Positions 61,180 to 64,000 of a stretch of 64,000 bases of DNA are shown here, piece by piece (within the stretch, counting starts at the first letter, position 1; every line of letters begins with the position of its first letter). The position numbers and the translations under genes are program-made. Source of the DNA: Bdellovibrio sp. NC01 (GTDB lineage: Bacteria; Bdellovibrionota; Bdellovibrionia; Bdellovibrionales; Bdellovibrionaceae); NCBI RefSeq assembly GCF_006874625.1, contig NZ_CP030034.1, forward strand, positions 2,976,001-3,040,000, written 5' to 3'. The notes under the pieces are model-generated. The model did no database searches. It saw only the letters and a program-made list of their open reading frames with translations, and was not told the origin of the DNA.

Positions 61180-62577
61180 TCAGCGTTGCGAGGTCTTTTG
61201 GATATCAAGGCCTTCGATTTGTACAATCGAAGGCGCCGTCCAAGTTCCGTTCAACACTGACTCCTTCGGCGCATAAATTTTTAAATTCATCGAAAATAAT
61301 TTTTCTCGCGGGCCCGGAATCCAATTTGTTCTTGGGATGTTAATGCGTGGCTGATCGCCCACAACCAACGTTAGTGATCCATCCCTGCCATAAGTAAGGT
61401 TGCTTTTACTGTTCAACTGATAGCGTTTATAGGCGTTTGTGACGACTTTTGAATCCGGCACTCCTAAAATAGTTAAAGACCAGAAACCGCCACTTACATC
61501 TTTAGGCAATGCGCCTTTATCAAAATGCACTAAATAAGTATTCGTCCCGTTCATCACGCGATCATCGCGATCTTTTTCAGCTTTAAAGTACACGACTTCT
61601 TTCGCTTCATTCCACCAGATCGTACCGAAGGTTGTCGCGGTTCTGAACCAATAGTCTTCGCCAAATCCATCTTTGTACGGAGCCGTCGAACTCCAGCCAT
61701 TGTTTTTAACCCCGATGTCGGCGACAAAACGACGAAATTGCGGCACTGATTTTTCTTCGATCAAGGTATCAATCTGTTTTTTGTTCACATCACTTTGTGA
61801 AGCGTACTGCGCGACCGCGCGCACTTTGGCTTGCAAGTCTTGCGCGGCCTTCATTGAATCAGGCGCACTTCTTAAAACCGTCTCAACAATCGGATATTCG
61901 AAAGCTTCCACCTGCAAAAGATTTTCATTCGCGAACATCGGAATCTTTTGCGCGGGTTCCACATCTGTTTCTGTATTACGAGTCAGCTTAAACAATTTCT
62001 GCAAACGCACCGCTTCGGCATCTTGTCCCTCGATACGCGCGACAAGTTTCGCTTTATTCGAAGGCAGGTTGATGCGCACCATATCTTTCGCAGTCGGTGG
62101 ACCCTCTTTCAGGCAAAATGCAAATTTGCCGTTGGGATGTTGTGGGAGCGTTCGTTCGTTAATGTTTGCAATGATCCCTGCCCACTCGTCCATCACTTGC
62201 GCGGTATAATAACGACCTTTGATTTTGGGAATGTTTAAGATCTGGCATGTCTTTTCATCAACGGCAATCCACGCTTCAACGTTCGTCGAATCCAAATTTG
62301 GATTCGGAGCGGAGGTTTGTCCCGTCGGAATATACTTAATTTTATTGTAGCCAAGATTTTTCTCTGCCACATCCAGGCGCTCTTGACGAATCACGAAGTA
62401 ACGAGACATCAAGTATACATAAGCATCGGTCACGTCTTTTTCAGACAACCCGGCTTTCGCAAGAGCGATGTTTGTTCCCGATTTTTCTGATTGAGCTTTA
62501 GCCTCTTTTTTTTGTTCGCTTTGACAGGCACTCAATAAACTCACAACCGACAGAGCCGCAACAACCACCTTCAGCAT
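61180..62577 (-). CDS. DUF1254/DUF1214 domain lipoprotein
   Basis: 465 residues from the ATG at 62577, with AGGGGGA upstream and a direct lipoprotein signal (LSAC, Cys17); the longer frame runs through a palindrome and is not coding. Residues about 30-200 fit DUF1254 (ILNIPKIKGRYYTAQVMDEWAGIIANI) and about 300-465 DUF1214 (FWSLTILGVPDSKVVTNAYKRY and NWIPGPREKLFSMNLKIYAP). The family is common in bacteria and its function is not settled. A surface or periplasmic protein. Confidence 0.88.
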   Translation of the reverse strand: MLKVVVAALSVVSLLSACQSEQKKEAKAQSEKSGTNIALAKAGLSEKDVTDAYVYLMSRYFVIRQERLDVAEKNLGYNKIKYIPTGQTSAPNPNLDSTNVEAWIAVDEKTCQILNIPKIKGRYYTAQVMDEWAGIIANINERTLPQHPNGKFAFCLKEGPPTAKDMVRINLPSNKAKLVARIEGQDAEAVRLQKLFKLTRNTETDVEPAQKIPMFANENLLQVEAFEYPIVETVLRSAPDSMKAAQDLQAKVRAVAQYASQSDVNKKQIDTLIEEKSVPQFRRFVADIGVKNNGWSSTAPYKDGFGEDYWFRTATTFGTIWWNEAKEVVYFKAEKDRDDRVMNGTNTYLVHFDKGALPKDVSGGFWSLTILGVPDSKVVTNAYKRYQLNSKSNLTYGRDGSLTLVVGDQPRINIPRTNWIPGPREKLFSMNLKIYAPKESVLNGTWTAPSIVQIEGLDIQKTSQR

Positions 62578-62668
62578 ACTTCCCCCTCTGTTTATCACAC
62601 TAAGGGCGGTTGTTAGCCTCAACGCCAGCGCGAAAAACACATATCCCCGCCTCGACCTTCGCAAAGGG

Positions 62669-62732
62669 ACGGACTTACTTTTGATTAAGAATTGCGTCAA
62701 TTGACGTCGTTTTGAACCAAAAGTAAGTCCGT
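62669..62732. promoter_or_regulatory. 64-bp concentric palindrome between divergent genes
   Basis: Outer 15-bp perfect arms ACGGACTTACTTTTG (62669-62683) and CAAAAGTAAGTCCGT (62718-62732). An inner 12-bp perfect palindrome CGTCAA/TTGACG (62695-62706) has the same centre at 62700.5. It lies 92 nt from the lipoprotein start and 40 nt from the YkgJ-type start. A large operator, cruciform or mobile palindromic unit is possible. Confidence 0.6.
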
Positions 62733-62771
62733 ACCTTGCGGGAATGCAGGTAGGAACTTAAAATTTTAGGA

Positions 62772-63443
62772 ATGACTGCTGACAGCTTTTTTCAAAGACA
62801 TTCAAAACTCACTCGTTCTTTGAAAAAGTTCGTTTTGGATTTTCAGCAACAACTCCCGGAAGACACGTTCGCTGCGTTTTTAGTAAATCTTGATGAAGAG
62901 CTGCAGAAATACTCTCAGCAATTGTTATTAGCTCCGGCGGGACCGGCCCGTGCACGTTTGCTGCAAAGCCTGGTCGATCAAGAAATTAATAGTGAAAAAG
63001 AAATTCAAGTCAGTTGCACCAAAGGGTGTTCCGCTTGTTGTCACATGGAAGTTGAAGTCACAAGTTATGAAGCTGATATTCTTCATAAGCTTGTCACCGA
63101 CGGGCATGCAATAGACCGCGAGCGCCTAAAACAACAAAGTCAGCGCAAACTGCAAGATCCCTTATGGTTTCAAGGTCCCAAGAAAAGTCCTGAAAGCCGT
63201 TGTGTGTTTTTGAATGATGAGGGTGCTTGTAGTATTTACGAAAATCGCCCCGTCATGTGCCGCAGACATTCGGTCACAACACCAGCTAAAAACTGCGAAG
63301 ACTTAAATGAAAAAATCACGGTTCGATACTTTCCACGCGTGGACTTACTAATCAGTGCTGCGAATGAAGATCTGAATGTGCAAGTGGGACCACTCGCCAA
63401 AATGCTTCAGATGAAGCTGCACGAAGAAATCGACTTCATCTAA
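62772..63443 (+). CDS. YkgJ-family cysteine-cluster protein
   Basis: 223 residues. Cys motifs SCTKGCSACCHMEVEV and RCVFLNDEGACSIYENRPVMCRRHSV are those of the putative zinc- or iron-chelating YkgJ domain (residues about 75-180). A helical N-terminal part with FQQQLPEDTFAAFLVNLDEELQ precedes it. Members are thought to bind an iron-sulfur cluster or zinc, and their role is unknown. Cytosolic. A terminator follows. Confidence 0.87.
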   Translation: MTADSFFQRHSKLTRSLKKFVLDFQQQLPEDTFAAFLVNLDEELQKYSQQLLLAPAGPARARLLQSLVDQEINSEKEIQVSCTKGCSACCHMEVEVTSYEADILHKLVTDGHAIDRERLKQQSQRKLQDPLWFQGPKKSPESRCVFLNDEGACSIYENRPVMCRRHSVTTPAKNCEDLNEKITVRYFPRVDLLISAANEDLNVQVGPLAKMLQMKLHEEIDFI

Positions 63444-63454
63444 TCCGAAAAAAC

Positions 63455-63484
63455 AAAAGGCACCTTTCGGTGCCTTTTTATTTT
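63455..63484. terminator. Bidirectional terminator
   Basis: AAAAGGCACC/GGTGCCTTTT stem with a TTTC loop, flanked by A and T runs, between the convergent YkgJ-type and topoisomerase-like genes. Confidence 0.9.
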
Positions 63485-63537
63485 AGCTGCTTCAGCTTCC
63501 GCGACTGCCGTCGCTCCAGCTCTGCCGGCTTCCGCCG

Positions 63538-64000
63538 TTATACGTACGAGCCGCGTTTGATTTTTTCCAAGATCAACTTTTCTGTCTTGATAGGGTCCTT
63601 TGGATCTACCGAGAAGAATGATTGCTGCTCACAACGAATCTTTTCTTTGATCAACCAGCGAAGGATGTCCGCCAAGTTTTTATTCTTCTTATCCAAGAAG
63701 AATGGATCGTTTTCCAAAGCGTCTTTTGCTTTTTTCAAAGCACGTGCTTCAGCCGGATCAGATTCTTTCACTTTGTAGTGAGGCAGATCGTATTTTTTCA
63801 CGTCTTCAGGCAATACACCCAAGAATTTTACATTCGGTGCAGAGAAGTCAGCGTTACGGATCAAAGATGCCGCAGAGCCTGCTTTCAATGTACGGAAGAT
63901 ATTTTGCATCGTGTACGCATCGAGATCTCCGAAGAAGTACATTGGAACATCTAGTTCTTCTTGGATCAGCTTCGCCCAACCACGAACACCATTCGATGGA
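63538..64000 (-). CDS. Topoisomerase VI subunit A (Spo11-like), C-terminal part
   Basis: The minus-strand frame is open to the right edge, so the start and the catalytic Tyr domain are outside. The 153 visible residues match the Toprim half of topoisomerase VI A subunits: VRGWAKLIQEELDVPMYFFGDLDAY carries the DxD metal pair, then IRNADFSAPNVKFLGVLPEDVKKYDLP, and KEKIRCEQQSFFS near the end (family KAEQEAL). Topo VI is a type IIB enzyme with an ATPase B subunit, expected to lie just beyond the window. It occurs in archaea and plants, and in some bacteria. Similarity is judged by eye. Confidence 0.75.
   Translation of the reverse strand, partial: PSNGVRGWAKLIQEELDVPMYFFGDLDAYTMQNIFRTLKAGSAASLIRNADFSAPNVKFLGVLPEDVKKYDLPHYKVKESDPAEARALKKAKDALENDPFFLDKKNKNLADILRWLIKEKIRCEQQSFFSVDPKDPIKTEKLILEKIKRGSYV

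Noticed and set aside
62669-62732. dif-type recombination site
   Set aside because: A dif site is about 28 bp with 11-bp arms and a 6-bp centre; this dyad is longer and has a different layout.
1-64000. tRNA, rRNA, insertion sequences, prophage genes
   Set aside because: I looked for conserved T-loop sequence, transposase motifs and phage structural genes and saw none.

Overview
The window looks like chromosomal DNA of a Bdellovibrio-type predatory bacterium (Bdellovibrionota). This rests on gene content: a TIGR02147-family regulator (38406-39242), many secreted lipoproteins and hydrolases, murein-active enzymes, several hybrid histidine kinases with no DNA-binding output, a PAS-rich chemoreceptor and moderate G+C. 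The species cannot be named from the sequence. I saw no rRNA, tRNA, phage, insertion sequence or CRISPR array. Most genes are single or in short operons, and many convergent pairs abut or overlap at their stop codons.

Layout. 1-5.3 kb: 3' part of a soluble four-PAS chemoreceptor, a secreted alpha/beta hydrolase, RadD-type helicase, small Cys-rich zinc protein. 5.4-11.5 kb: phosphoribosyltransferase/erythromycin-esterase fusion, beta-lactamase-like lipoprotein, aldo/keto reductase, GH13 alpha-glucosidase. 11.5-15.4 kb: hybrid kinase, small membrane protein, MFS transporter. 15.6-22.3 kb: secreted proteins, including a protein-glutaminase-like enzyme, a GHL10-like glycosidase, a DUF6279-like lipoprotein and two tandem paralogues of a tyrosine-phosphatase-like protein lacking the P-loop Arg.

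22.3-26.7 kb holds the most system-like locus: a tightly coupled four-gene operon of DUF4956 membrane protein, HlyD-type adaptor fused to a beta-propeller, TolC-like protein and VTC (polyphosphate polymerase-like) protein. It may be a trans-envelope machine for polyphosphate or another polyanion. 27-31.7 kb: an L,D-transpeptidase fused to a lysozyme-like domain, then a kinase/response-regulator pair. 31.9-38.3 kb: hydrolase, PAP2-like membrane phosphatase and a 1334-residue exported protein combining alkaline-phosphatase-superfamily, alpha/beta-hydrolase and DUF3047-like parts. 38.4-49.4 kb: TIGR02147 regulator divergent from an MFS exporter, a second DUF6279-like lipoprotein, di-haem cytochrome, another hybrid kinase, CsbD, a collagen-like lipoprotein and a one-module HPPD-like dioxygenase. 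49.4-64 kb: MtgA, Old Yellow Enzyme, RtcB, solute-binding protein, metallophosphoesterase, aspartase with an MBL hydrolase, GT39 transferase, DUF1254/DUF1214 lipoprotein, YkgJ-type protein, and at the edge a bacterial topoisomerase VI A-subunit-like gene.

Non-coding DNA carries clear terminators and several unusual dyads: a 64-bp concentric palindrome (62669-62732), a near-perfect 32-bp palindrome before csbD, an operator-like palindrome between rtcB and the solute-binding protein gene, a duplicated hairpin after the phosphatase-like genes, and at least four leader hairpins whose 3' arm covers the ribosome-binding site.
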